Of a stretch of DNA of 64,000 nucleotides, positions 50,755 through 57,957 are shown piece after piece; the stretch's first letter is position 1, and the number at the start of each line of letters is the position of its first letter. Under the pieces are notes generated by a model. It searched no databases. It was not told where the DNA came from and saw only the letters and a list, made by a program, of their open reading frames with translations. The stretch comes from Bryobacterales bacterium. Its GTDB lineage: Bacteria > Acidobacteriota > Terriglobia > Bryobacterales > Bryobacteraceae. Made by a program: the position numbers and the translations under genes. The DNA lies in assembly GCA_003164035.1 (NCBI GenBank), contig PLRS01000071.1, forward strand, positions 145,701 to 209,700. Direction: 5' to 3'.

Positions 50755-51393
50755 TCACAAGTCGTTGACAACGTCGTTCAGCGAGCTCATGTTCAACATC
50801 GCGCTACGGACGGCGTTCGCAATTTGCCCGCTGTAATCCATGAACGACTGCGCGTCCATTGCCTGGACACTGACGGTTACTTGCGGCGAGGCCGTGCTCG
50901 ACGCCTGCGTGCTCGATCCGCTTTGCACCGTAGTCCCGCCGCCCTGTGCCCCCGCGGAAACCGGCTGGTTACTTCCCGCCGGATCGTATAGTCGCGGTAG
51001 CCCCGTTTGGTCGTAGTCCATCGCCGCGAGACCGCTCCCCGTGTCGGCGCTGGTGAATGAGATCGGTGCTGGCATCTCGTATTGCAGCGGTGGCGAAGTG
51101 CTCGCCGATCCGCCGCCGAACAGTCCCAGCAGCCCGCCTATGAGTGGCACAATCCCAAAACCCGATGCGAGGACGCTTGTCGCAACCGACTCCGCGGTGC
51201 TCCCCGCCCCGCTGCTCGAAGTTTGGGTGATCGGCCCGCCCTCCACATTCTGACCGCCCGAAGTCGTTGCCGCGCTGCCGCCTGTCACTCCGTAGCTAGT
51301 CAGTGCTTGCATGCTATCGTCCGAGCTTCGGGATAGGTCGCCCGACACAGCCAGAAACGTATTCAGTAGCTCATCTTGTGTTTTGCTGGCCAT
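50755..51393 (-). CDS. Very short tape-measure-like tail protein
   Basis: 212 aa. The gene lies exactly where the tape-measure gene is expected, directly after the frameshifted chaperones (23-nt overlap) and before the distal-tail genes. The N-terminus is polar and helical (SKTQDELLNTFLAVSGDLSR). The centre has Gly/Ser-rich stretches and one hydrophobic segment (LASGFGIVPLIGGLLGLFGG), and the C-terminus (SPQVTVSVQAMDAQSFMDYS, GQIANAVRSAML) resembles the ends of tape-measure proteins. If it is the ruler, the tail would be far shorter than that of a typical siphophage. RcGTA's tape-measure protein is similarly short. Confidence 0.65.
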   Translation of the reverse strand: MASKTQDELLNTFLAVSGDLSRSSDDSMQALTSYGVTGGSAATTSGGQNVEGGPITQTSSSGAGSTAESVATSVLASGFGIVPLIGGLLGLFGGGSASTSPPLQYEMPAPISFTSADTGSGLAAMDYDQTGLPRLYDPAGSNQPVSAGAQGGGTTVQSGSSTQASSTASPQVTVSVQAMDAQSFMDYSGQIANAVRSAMLNMSSLNDVVNDL

Positions 51394-51736
51394 CGTTTAT
51401 CTCTGTTATCCACGCGTTGTCAAGAATCGCGAACGCTTCCACCTGCCGCGCGGTCAACCTGGCTAGGTCGAACCCGCTCAGTCGCTTTCGCACAAAAAAT
51501 TCCTGCACTAGTTCCGCACTTTCCGCCGTGATAAACCACGTTGGGCAGACGTGTAGAACTACATCCCCACGGGCCCAGACGGGCCGGCCTTCCTTCTCTC
51601 TCAAGGCCTCGCCGTTGTGCGAACCCTTCGAGCCAATCCAGCCGCATCGCCGCTTCCTTTCCAGACCGGCTTTTCTGCACACCCCGCACTTCCATCCGGC
51701 CTGGTTCGACAGGTAAAACTGGAAGGCGGCGATTAG
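51371..51736 (-). CDS. Tail-assembly chaperone extension (T part), made by -1 frameshift from the G part
   Basis: This frame has no good start but runs without a stop from the slippery site (first codon CTA at 51736) to 51371, 121 aa: LIAAFQFYLSNQAGWKCGVC, VWARGDVVLHVCPTWFITAE, FFVRKRLSGFDLARLTARQV. KCGVCRK could be half of a zinc site. Ribosomes slipping at A AAA AAC would add it to the 121-aa G protein, giving a ~242-aa GT product, close to lambda gpGT in design (G 140 aa, GT 279 aa). The T part is expected to recruit the tail-tube protein while G coats the tape measure. Confidence 0.75.
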   Translation of the reverse strand, partial: LIAAFQFYLSNQAGWKCGVCRKAGLERKRRCGWIGSKGSHNGEALREKEGRPVWARGDVVLHVCPTWFITAESAELVQEFFVRKRLSGFDLARLTARQVEAFAILDNAWITEINDGQQNTR

Positions 51737-52098
51737 TTTTTTCGTTCGTCGGGAGCCAGTCCCACTTCTCCTCTTACCGCTTCGAGCGCCTCCCGAAATA
51801 GGTTCTCGGGGCCCGTCTTAGCCAAGGACTCGGGTGTCGCGACCTCGCCGTCTAGCTCCAGCCCTTCTACGGCCCGTAGACCCCACCTTACGAATAGTCT
51901 GTCTATTTCTCCCTGCAGAAGCGCCGCATCCATCCGTCCTTCGGCGTCTTGCCCGCTCTCTAGAAACTCTTTGCGCCGCGCTAGCTCCCGCACCTCACGC
52001 ATTAGTTCCATGCGCCGCCCGAACGATATCCGAGCCACTCGAAAACGCACTCCGGCGGCGACCTGCGATTCCACTATTCGCTCGCTTTCGTATGTCAT
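51733..52098 (-). CDS. Tail-assembly chaperone (lambda G-like)
   Basis: 121 aa, mostly helical (SQVAAGVRFRVARISFGRRM, RELARRKEFLESGQDAEGRM, LLQGEIDRLFVRWGLRAVEG). The gene follows the tail-tube gene by 3 nt and precedes the tape-measure-like gene, the lambda V-G-T-H order. Its last codons are CGA AAA AAC TAA, i.e. a perfect A AAA AAC slippery heptamer immediately followed by the stop. The product should bind the tape measure before tail-tube polymerisation and not be part of the finished particle. Confidence 0.8.
   Translation of the reverse strand: MTYESERIVESQVAAGVRFRVARISFGRRMELMREVRELARRKEFLESGQDAEGRMDAALLQGEIDRLFVRWGLRAVEGLELDGEVATPESLAKTGPENLFREALEAVRGEVGLAPDERKN
51736..51742 (-). promoter_or_regulatory. 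Programmed -1 ribosomal frameshift site (A AAA AAC)
   Basis: On the minus strand the G frame reads CGA AAA AAC TAA (51744-51733), placing A AAA AAC in the correct X XXY YYZ register with a stop as next codon. After a one-base slip the next codons are CTA ATC GCC GCC, which is the long open T frame. Tail-chaperone frameshifting is conserved in siphophages, including at this position in gene order. Confidence 0.8.
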
Positions 52099-52101
52099 GG
52101 C

Positions 52102-53268
52102 TTACGCAAATGCCACCGCAATTTCGTTGTCCACCGTGCCCTGTGCCCGCGATGGCTGAAAGCTCCATTGCAGACGGTTCTTAGAATCGTCAAATTGCGG
52201 GACCACCGGCACCACGCCACTCAAGTAAACTCCCATCATCTGCCCTTGAGTGTCTCCCAACTGGAACATGACGCTGATCGGCGATTGCTGTCGTGCCGCT
52301 GTATACAGCGCTTGAGTCGCGTTGTCGTCTTGGCTGTACAGCGAAAGTGTCGCGGCCACCTTTCGTTGGCCCGGCGCAATCGCCTGGGGCACGCTCGACC
52401 CGAACTCGTTCATACGCGCATCCAAATCGTTGCTCAAACCGATAGACGCAGCCGTCACCGTGAAAAACTGGCTCGGCGCCGGGCCCAGCCACGCTTGCCC
52501 GAGATTTCCCGGTACGATCGAATAATCGAAGGCCGCGACTGCAGGTTCTAGAGGATAACTCTCCAACTCGAAGTTGCCTGCCGCGAAACTCGCGTTGTCC
52601 TGCACGTCCTGCGCGATTCCTTTGAAACTGAATTCGTGAAAGTCGCCATTGACGTCAATCGCCATTTGGTCCACCGCGGCCCCCGCCAGAAAGCGCTGCG
52701 TCGCGGTCGCCGGGCTCCAATAATCGTACAGCGTCACGCTTGGCAATTCCGTCGCCGGAAGGTAGGTGATGGCCGTCGACAAGGCCGCCCCTGCCTGCGG
52801 TCCGTTGGTAAACGGGGCGTTGATCTGTACCGTGTTCAAATTCGTCACTGCGGTCACAAACCGGATTTCCATCGCCGTAGCTACCGCTTGGCCGGCACTC
52901 AATCCGTGTGGCCCCGAAAACACCAGCGTTGCGCCCGCCACGGAACTGATTGCGCCCGGTGTTGCCGATACCGGAGTGGCTCCCAACGCCGCCTGAAACA
53001 GCGGTCCGTAGGACGGGCTTCCGTTCGCGCTAACCCAGTTTGTCAAATAGGTCTTCAATGCGAAGCTCGTCTGTTTTTGTCCCCCCACCGGTAAACCCGT
53101 GAAAGTGCGGCTTCCCGTCTTGTCTTTGCGCTCGGTCACCGTTAGTTTCTGGCTTACCGTCAGTTTTACGGCCGGAATCCGGTTGCTGGCCGAAACCGTC
53201 GCCAAGCTCCCATATCCGCTTTCTAGCGCCGTGTAGAAACGGTTTGCATTGGAAGAAATGTATGACAT
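52102..53268 (-). CDS. Major tail tube protein
   Basis: 388 aa, beta-rich (SNRIPAVKLTVSQKLTVTER, GSRTFTGLPVGGQKQTSFAL, MAIDVNGDFHEFSFKGIAQD, KVAATLSLYSQDDNATQALY, ISVMFQLGDTQGQMMGVYLS). A central insert at about 115-175 (GATLVFSGPHGLSAGQAVAT) resembles a small added domain, as in many phage tube proteins. It lies between the connector-type genes and the chaperone pair, where lambda gpV lies. The start is 1 nt beyond the upstream stop. It should form the non-contractile tube through which DNA passes. Confidence 0.8.
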   Translation of the reverse strand: MSYISSNANRFYTALESGYGSLATVSASNRIPAVKLTVSQKLTVTERKDKTGSRTFTGLPVGGQKQTSFALKTYLTNWVSANGSPSYGPLFQAALGATPVSATPGAISSVAGATLVFSGPHGLSAGQAVATAMEIRFVTAVTNLNTVQINAPFTNGPQAGAALSTAITYLPATELPSVTLYDYWSPATATQRFLAGAAVDQMAIDVNGDFHEFSFKGIAQDVQDNASFAAGNFELESYPLEPAVAAFDYSIVPGNLGQAWLGPAPSQFFTVTAASIGLSNDLDARMNEFGSSVPQAIAPGQRKVAATLSLYSQDDNATQALYTAARQQSPISVMFQLGDTQGQMMGVYLSGVVPVVPQFDDSKNRLQWSFQPSRAQGTVDNEIAVAFA

Positions 53269-53269
53269 G

Positions 53270-53770
53270 CTAGTTGATGCTCACTCCAATCTCGAAAATC
53301 ACTTTTGCCGACTGCACGAAATTCTTACCCCCATGTTTCACCGCGCTGAAGGCCGCCTGATACCCACCCCCGTAATACATGCCGTCGCCCCAATCCCCGC
53401 GGCTGAAGTCCAGCACTTGCATCATCGCGTCCGCGTAGCAGGCCAGTGCCGCCTCCAATCCGTCGATTCGGTCCTGAGAATGTCGAATCTCTATTGCCAT
53501 CTGCGCCTTTCCCGAAAACGTCCGGAATTTCTCTTCCAGCAGGTTGCTTACCTTCTCGCAGTAAACCTGCAGCAAAGGATAATGTAAAGCCTGGCTCCGG
53601 TCGCTGATCTCTACTGAGACGTTCTGTGCGCTAACCTGCTGCGTCCTGATAAGGTCCACCGGCAATGGCCCCGGCATACTCGCCGATTGTAAGGTGGCAT
53701 TCATCCCTGAGTCCGACGTAATGAGCTGCATCACCTTACTTGTAGTCGCTCCCGCTACACTCCCTGTCAT
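53270..53770 (-). CDS. Probable tail completion/terminator protein
   Basis: 166 aa from the ATG at 53770, which overlaps the upstream stop (TAATG); the longer upstream reading frame is a shadow. Features include PLPVDLIRTQQVSAQNVSVE, YPLLQVYCEKVSNLLEEKFR and GKAQMAIEIRHSQDRIDGLE, then SAVKHGGKNFVQSAKVIFEI. A position just before the tail-tube gene and the small mixed alpha/beta pattern fit a tail terminator or head-tail joining protein; the exact assignment is by gene order. Confidence 0.65.
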   Translation of the reverse strand: MTGSVAGATTSKVMQLITSDSGMNATLQSASMPGPLPVDLIRTQQVSAQNVSVEISDRSQALHYPLLQVYCEKVSNLLEEKFRTFSGKAQMAIEIRHSQDRIDGLEAALACYADAMMQVLDFSRGDWGDGMYYGGGYQAAFSAVKHGGKNFVQSAKVIFEIGVSIN

Positions 53771-54534
53771 TAGCCTCTCTCCAACACTCGCGGCGTCGGC
53801 TGGATGTAGTTCGGCTCCTGTCCGCGGCTCGGCCTCGTCCCTGCGGTCAGAAGGAAGTCCGGTTGAATCCATGCCGCGCTGAGATCGATCGGCGTTCCGT
53901 TTTGCCGAATCAAACTGCCCGGTGAAGTCCCAAGATAAACCTGCCAGCCCGTAGCACATTCCGGTGCACGAGACGGCCGCACCATCAGGCTCGTGCCCGT
54001 CACAGTGAATGCAGTCGGTGTTGTCCCGGCGCTTTCCTCCGCCGCCCGGTTTACCCATCCAGTCGAGACGTAGTAAGTACCGCTTTCGAGGTTTCCCGGC
54101 GCGCTCGTAACGGTTGGCGGTTCACCTTTTCTTAGAGGCAGTGACACCAATCCTATCCCTGCGTGAATCAGCTTGTCGCTCGCCCACCGCGCAAGTTGGT
54201 GAAACTGCGCCTGCTTTTCGGCGTAGCGGTCGTTCAATTGGCTGTAGTACGCATCCGCGTATACCAGTTCAATCGTCCGATAGATGTGCCACAGGCGCAA
54301 CGGGCGAGTTACCACAATGTGCTCCAAACTTGGTGTCGCCTCTGACCATAGGGACCCTCCTGAGTAGCTGACACGGCGCAAAAGCACCTCCAGCTCAATG
54401 TCGAGTTCTTCATGGGCGACGCGCGCCTTCCCGGACACATCAATGCCTTCGAGGCTTGCCACGGTCAGCAGTTGAGAATCCTGTGCCGAAAGGTCCTCGA
54501 GTCCGTCGGCTGGTCCATCTACGAATAGCGCCAT
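53770..54534 (-). CDS. Head-tail connector-region protein with fibronectin/Ig-like segment
   Basis: 254 aa. The N-terminal 135 aa are helical (DSQLLTVASLEGIDVSGKAR, WHIYRTIELVYADAYYSQLN, DRYAEKQAQFHQLARWASDK), as in head-completion adaptors. The C-terminal half (SGTYYVSTGWVNRAAEESAG, TGWQVYLGTSPGSLIRQNGT) is a beta-sandwich with a fibronectin-like look, similar to segments in the 1303-aa tail-tip protein. It overlaps the downstream gene by one base. It is assigned to the connector region from position only. Confidence 0.6.
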   Translation of the reverse strand: MALFVDGPADGLEDLSAQDSQLLTVASLEGIDVSGKARVAHEELDIELEVLLRRVSYSGGSLWSEATPSLEHIVVTRPLRLWHIYRTIELVYADAYYSQLNDRYAEKQAQFHQLARWASDKLIHAGIGLVSLPLRKGEPPTVTSAPGNLESGTYYVSTGWVNRAAEESAGTTPTAFTVTGTSLMVRPSRAPECATGWQVYLGTSPGSLIRQNGTPIDLSAAWIQPDFLLTAGTRPSRGQEPNYIQPTPRVLERG

Positions 54535-54540
54535 GCTCGC

Positions 54541-54867
54541 CTACCCTTTATTGGACTTTTGTCCGCCGCGGAGCCGGTCTAGCTCCGACGCGCTCACGAT
54601 TGTCACTTGTATCTTGCGGGCGGCCTCCGCCTCGTCTGCGATGCGCTTGGCCTCCGCTTGAGCTTGCCGGAAAGTTCGTGTTTCTTCCGTCGTCGCTAGG
54701 CGCGCCGCGCCGTCCACGACCATCTTCGCCGCGATCCCAACTGGAACCTCAGTGAGCGTTCCTTCCTTTCCGCCGTCCGGCGTTTCGCGGCTCACAATCA
54801 CCGGGCACGGATCCGTAATCTTGGCCTGCGCGTCGCGGATTTTTTGGTAATAGATTCTTAAATCCAT
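54541..54867 (-). CDS. Small structural protein downstream of coat gene
   Basis: 108 aa with a strong ribosome binding site (AAGGAGATAAATG). The N-terminus (MDLRIYYQKIRDAQAKITDP) and PCPVIVSRETPDGGKEGTLT, then an Ala/Glu/Arg-rich helix (FRQAQAEAKRIADEAEAARK). It could be a head decoration or connector accessory protein. I do not recognise a family. It follows the coat gene after a stem-loop and precedes the connector gene by 6 nt. Confidence 0.6.
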   Translation of the reverse strand: MDLRIYYQKIRDAQAKITDPCPVIVSRETPDGGKEGTLTEVPVGIAAKMVVDGAARLATTEETRTFRQAQAEAKRIADEAEAARKIQVTIVSASELDRLRGGQKSNKG

Positions 54868-54887
54868 TTATCTCCTTAATTGAAATA

Positions 54888-54916
54888 GCAAGGGCGGGTT
54901 CTTCAACCCACCCTGC
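54888..54916 (-). terminator. Stem-loop after the coat protein gene
   Basis: On the minus strand GCAGGGTGGGTT-GAAG-AACCCGCCCTTGC forms a strong, slightly imperfect hairpin with a GAAG tetraloop, between the coat and 54541 genes. It lacks a U-run on this strand, so it may lower read-through or protect the coat mRNA 3' end. On the plus strand it is followed by TTTTGTTT and could end antisense transcripts. Confidence 0.5.
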
Positions 54917-54952
54917 TTTTGTTTGCAGTCCTATGGCCCTGGTCCCGGACTC

Positions 54953-55864
54953 CTACGTGTTGACTTGCACGCCCGCGGCGTTGCGCAGCACTCCGCACCC
55001 GTACAGTACGTCCACGGTGAATTGTTGCGCCAGGGTATTCGGCTGGTAGCTCATTACCACCCGCATGCCGAAGTTTCCTAGCTCCGCGTACTCTGCGATC
55101 GCACCCGTTCCCGGCAAAGGCTGGGGCAGGCGTCGAATCACGAGGCCGATGGCGTCCCGCGTAAACGCCAAATTGTGCGTGTTTGTTGGGGTCGTGCCGG
55201 TCTGTTGCACATACTGTGAGCGGAACACATAGAAATCTTTGTATTTGCCGATCGTGCCGTCGACCAACGCCGTTAGACCTGCCGCTCCGGCGGTCTGAAA
55301 TTCCTCAAACAGCGGAATCTGCCGCCATGCCGAATACGCGGCAGCGTTCACCACGATGAACTTCGGCGCCGACGGCGGCACCTTGGCCAAAAACAAGGCC
55401 GTCTCCGCCGCGTCCACCGTCGCTTCGGTTAATGCCGTACCCGGCGTTCCCACCGGAGTATTTGTCGTGAAACCCGCGTACAGGCCCAGCAGATTTGTTT
55501 CGATGCTCTCTGCGATCGCCGCCACCGCCGGCTGCATGTAAATTTTCAGCAGGTCCGGCACGGCCAGCACTTTGGTTACGTCGGGAATTTGAAAAGTCGC
55601 CTCCACGTGCGTATTCAGCACGATTTGCGCATTCCCCAAACTCGGGTTCTGCGGAGTCACTGTCCCGCCGGCGGCGATATTATTTGCCACCATCGTCGGT
55701 GGAATCGGTATGTTCACCGTATCGCCGGCGTTCGCCAGCACCGGCTCATAGTCCCGGTTCACCAGGTTACCCATCACCAGGTTTCCTACCAGTACCGGCA
55801 AAGCGTCCGCCGCCACCAGTTTTACTATCGCGTTTGCGACGTTCGTCGAAGTAATAGATCCCAT
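54953..55864 (-). CDS. Major capsid protein (P22 coat-like)
   Basis: 303 aa. The start (MGSITSTNVANAIVKLVAAD) has AAGGATACAG upstream. Motifs VNIPIPPTMVANNIAAGGTV, HVEATFQIPDVTKVLAVPDL and YMQPAVAAIAESIETNLLGL, then APKFIVVNAAAYSAWRQIPL and NLAFTRDAIGLVIRRLPQPL with TVDVLYGCGVLRN at the C-terminus, match the P22 gp5-like coat family as I know it. It has the HK97 fold in general but is distinct from the RcGTA capsid family. It should form the icosahedral shell. The gene lies between the scaffold-like gene and the connector genes. Confidence 0.85.
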   Translation of the reverse strand: MGSITSTNVANAIVKLVAADALPVLVGNLVMGNLVNRDYEPVLANAGDTVNIPIPPTMVANNIAAGGTVTPQNPSLGNAQIVLNTHVEATFQIPDVTKVLAVPDLLKIYMQPAVAAIAESIETNLLGLYAGFTTNTPVGTPGTALTEATVDAAETALFLAKVPPSAPKFIVVNAAAYSAWRQIPLFEEFQTAGAAGLTALVDGTIGKYKDFYVFRSQYVQQTGTTPTNTHNLAFTRDAIGLVIRRLPQPLPGTGAIAEYAELGNFGMRVVMSYQPNTLAQQFTVDVLYGCGVLRNAAGVQVNT

Positions 55865-56002
55865 TCTGTATCCTTAAGTTATTTGAGTTGTTGGTCTCGG
55901 GAACCTGAGCCGTCCGCTGCCTCGCGGCCTAAAAGGCGGTTCGTCTTTCCCGTTCGCGTCTGCCTTGGTCGGCAGAACCGTCTAATCTGGCCCTACTGAC
56001 TG

Positions 56003-56554
56003 TCAGGCCCCTTTTAATGCCTGTGTAGCCACGCGTACGATTTCCTCTCGGACGCGCTGCATTTCCTCGGGTCGCATTCCCGGCCGAATCCGGTCGATCC
56101 GGATGTCATTCGCCGACGAAACTGCCGTCTTCTGGGTCGCTGTCATTCCCGTCCCCCCGGCGATGCGTGCGGGCAAAAACTCGGGGTTGTCGTTTACGAA
56201 TGTTGTTAGATACTCCCGCACTGGAACGTCCCCGGCCTCGGTTCGTCCCACAAATCGCCCGTCGCCGGTCCGAACGATCTCGTCCTGAACCGCCTTGAAT
56301 GCCAGATCGACTTTGTTTACACCCAAGCGCTGTAACTCGCTCCGTACTGCTGAGCCTCGTTCCGCTTCTTCGGCCACCTTTTGGCTTCTTCGGTTCTCCT
56401 CTACTAGCTCGTTTACTCTCCTTTCCAATTGTTCGCGGCGCCTCCGCTCCTCTTGCAATTCCGCCTTATAAGCCGGTTCGCTTTTCGCATGTTCCGTCTT
56501 GGTAAATTCGTCGATCGCCTGTCTCACGATCGCTTGAACGTCGGTCTCTTCCAT
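56003..56554 (-). CDS. Scaffolding-like coiled-coil protein
   Basis: 183 aa. The N-terminal ~90 residues are a highly charged coiled coil (EERRRREQLERRVNELVEEN then RRSQKVAEEAERGS). The C-terminal part is helical (VNKVDLAFKAVQDEIVRTGD, PVREYLTTFVNDNPEFLPAR, MRPEEMQRVREEIVRVATQA). Size, charge and a position between portal and coat fit a phage capsid scaffolding protein. No protease motif is seen, so capsid maturation by a separate protease is not indicated. Confidence 0.75.
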   Translation of the reverse strand: MEETDVQAIVRQAIDEFTKTEHAKSEPAYKAELQEERRRREQLERRVNELVEENRRSQKVAEEAERGSAVRSELQRLGVNKVDLAFKAVQDEIVRTGDGRFVGRTEAGDVPVREYLTTFVNDNPEFLPARIAGGTGMTATQKTAVSSANDIRIDRIRPGMRPEEMQRVREEIVRVATQALKGA

Positions 56555-56574
56555 GAACGTTTCTCAACTCCTGG

Positions 56575-57957
56575 TTAGCTTCCTGCCTTGGTCCCGCTGT
56601 CGATCTCCTGCGCAACCCGGTTGCGCACCTCCTGCCTCGCGTCGGCCAGGTACTGAAATGCCAGACGCTTGAACACCTGCTGCCGTAGGGTGTCCGATGG
56701 TACCCCTAGCGCGAGCAACTTCGCTCCGTTTTCGAGCGACGTCCCGAAATCGTCGATATCGAATTCATCCATCCCCGCCACGTCTGGCATCACGCCGTCC
56801 TGCCGGGCTGCCGCGACCGCCCCCAGCACCTGTTTGATGCTCTGCCGTACCATCGCCCCGTAAGCCCCTAGCACTTCGTCCGTCGTGGCAAAGTCCAGTT
56901 GCTTGCTTAGGCCGGATTGTTGGGTGTTTCCCCCCGTCGCCTGGCTCATGAGGTAGCAAACGCGGTAGATCTCGTCTTTCAACTGGGTCAGATTGTCCGC
57001 TGCAATTTGGTAGACCTTCCCCTCGGGTTCGGTCCAGCCGAATCGGTCTCCCTGCCCAAGCTGGATGTAATAGGATTCGCCCACCATATCCGCCCACGGC
57101 CGGTCTGAGTACACCACCGGCATCGCAAACAGCCCCATCGTTAGCGCCCACGAGAGCGCGTTCGATTTGTTGAAGTGCTCCAGTTGAAGCAGCGCCGCTT
57201 TGTTCATCAGCCAAAGCCCTTCACTGACCCGCATTTGGAAGACCGGCACTCTTCGTAAGGTCGAAAGCCCATGCCGCCCTTCATCCACAATGTCGATTGG
57301 ACCGGTTTCTTTCGCCCGGCTGAACACTGCATACCGTTCGCGGTCATAGTGGATCCACCGCGTCTCTTCCGCCCAACTTGCCGCCGCCTCCGGTACTTGC
57401 CGCAAGCAGCTCGTCCGTATCGTCACCCATTCCAGCGTTCCGTCGCTGTCGTATGACCAGTTGATAACTTCCTCGGCGCTGTAGTCGGTCAGATAGGCCC
57501 GTGACTGCCCCAGGGCGTCTTCCTCCGCTCGGCTCTGGGCTTTCCCCGTCGCTCGCGGAAAGTCCACCACCATGTAGCTCCTTCCGCAAACCAGGGCGTC
57601 CACGAACCGTCGCCTTAAAAACTCCGTCAGGCACGTCCCCTTTAAATCGGAATCGTTGCTCAGGACACTGTAGTAACCTTGCGCCGCGCTGTCGCCGCCC
57701 TCCAGCAGAATCGTCGGCGCCGCGTGCATCAGCGTCGCCGCGTACCAATCGATTATCGACCCGATGTAGTTTTGGTAGAACACCCGTGCCAGGCGCTCCA
57801 GGTAAATGTCGCCCGGCTCCTTGTGCCGCCGCACCAGGTAGTCCGCCGCCCGCTTCCGCAACTGCTCCCCGCCAACGTATAGGTCCCGGTAGCGTCGCCA
57901 CATGCCTTTGTTGGCCGTATACTCCGGGTGTTCCCGGTCGATCGTGTTGGTTGTCAT
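56575..57957 (-). CDS. Portal protein
   Basis: 460 aa from the ATG at 57957, which overlaps the terminase stop by 4 nt (ATGA). The features are those of dodecameric portals: RYRDLYVGGEQLRKRAADYL near the N-terminus, ARVFYQNYIGSIIDWYAATL, FLRRRFVDALVCGRSYMVVD, and a long C-terminal helical region (NLTQLKDEIYRVCYLMSQAT, LSKQLDFATTDEVLGAYGAM). The length is typical. It should sit at one capsid vertex, receive DNA from the terminase, and join head to tail. Confidence 0.85.
   Translation of the reverse strand: MTTNTIDREHPEYTANKGMWRRYRDLYVGGEQLRKRAADYLVRRHKEPGDIYLERLARVFYQNYIGSIIDWYAATLMHAAPTILLEGGDSAAQGYYSVLSNDSDLKGTCLTEFLRRRFVDALVCGRSYMVVDFPRATGKAQSRAEEDALGQSRAYLTDYSAEEVINWSYDSDGTLEWVTIRTSCLRQVPEAAASWAEETRWIHYDRERYAVFSRAKETGPIDIVDEGRHGLSTLRRVPVFQMRVSEGLWLMNKAALLQLEHFNKSNALSWALTMGLFAMPVVYSDRPWADMVGESYYIQLGQGDRFGWTEPEGKVYQIAADNLTQLKDEIYRVCYLMSQATGGNTQQSGLSKQLDFATTDEVLGAYGAMVRQSIKQVLGAVAAARQDGVMPDVAGMDEFDIDDFGTSLENGAKLLALGVPSDTLRQQVFKRLAFQYLADARQEVRNRVAQEIDSGTKAGS

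Noticed and set aside
53771..54058. Longer version of the tail-completion protein (N-terminal extension)
   Set aside because: The extension overlaps the upstream connector gene in another frame and looks like shadow sequence; the ATG at 53770 overlaps the upstream stop.
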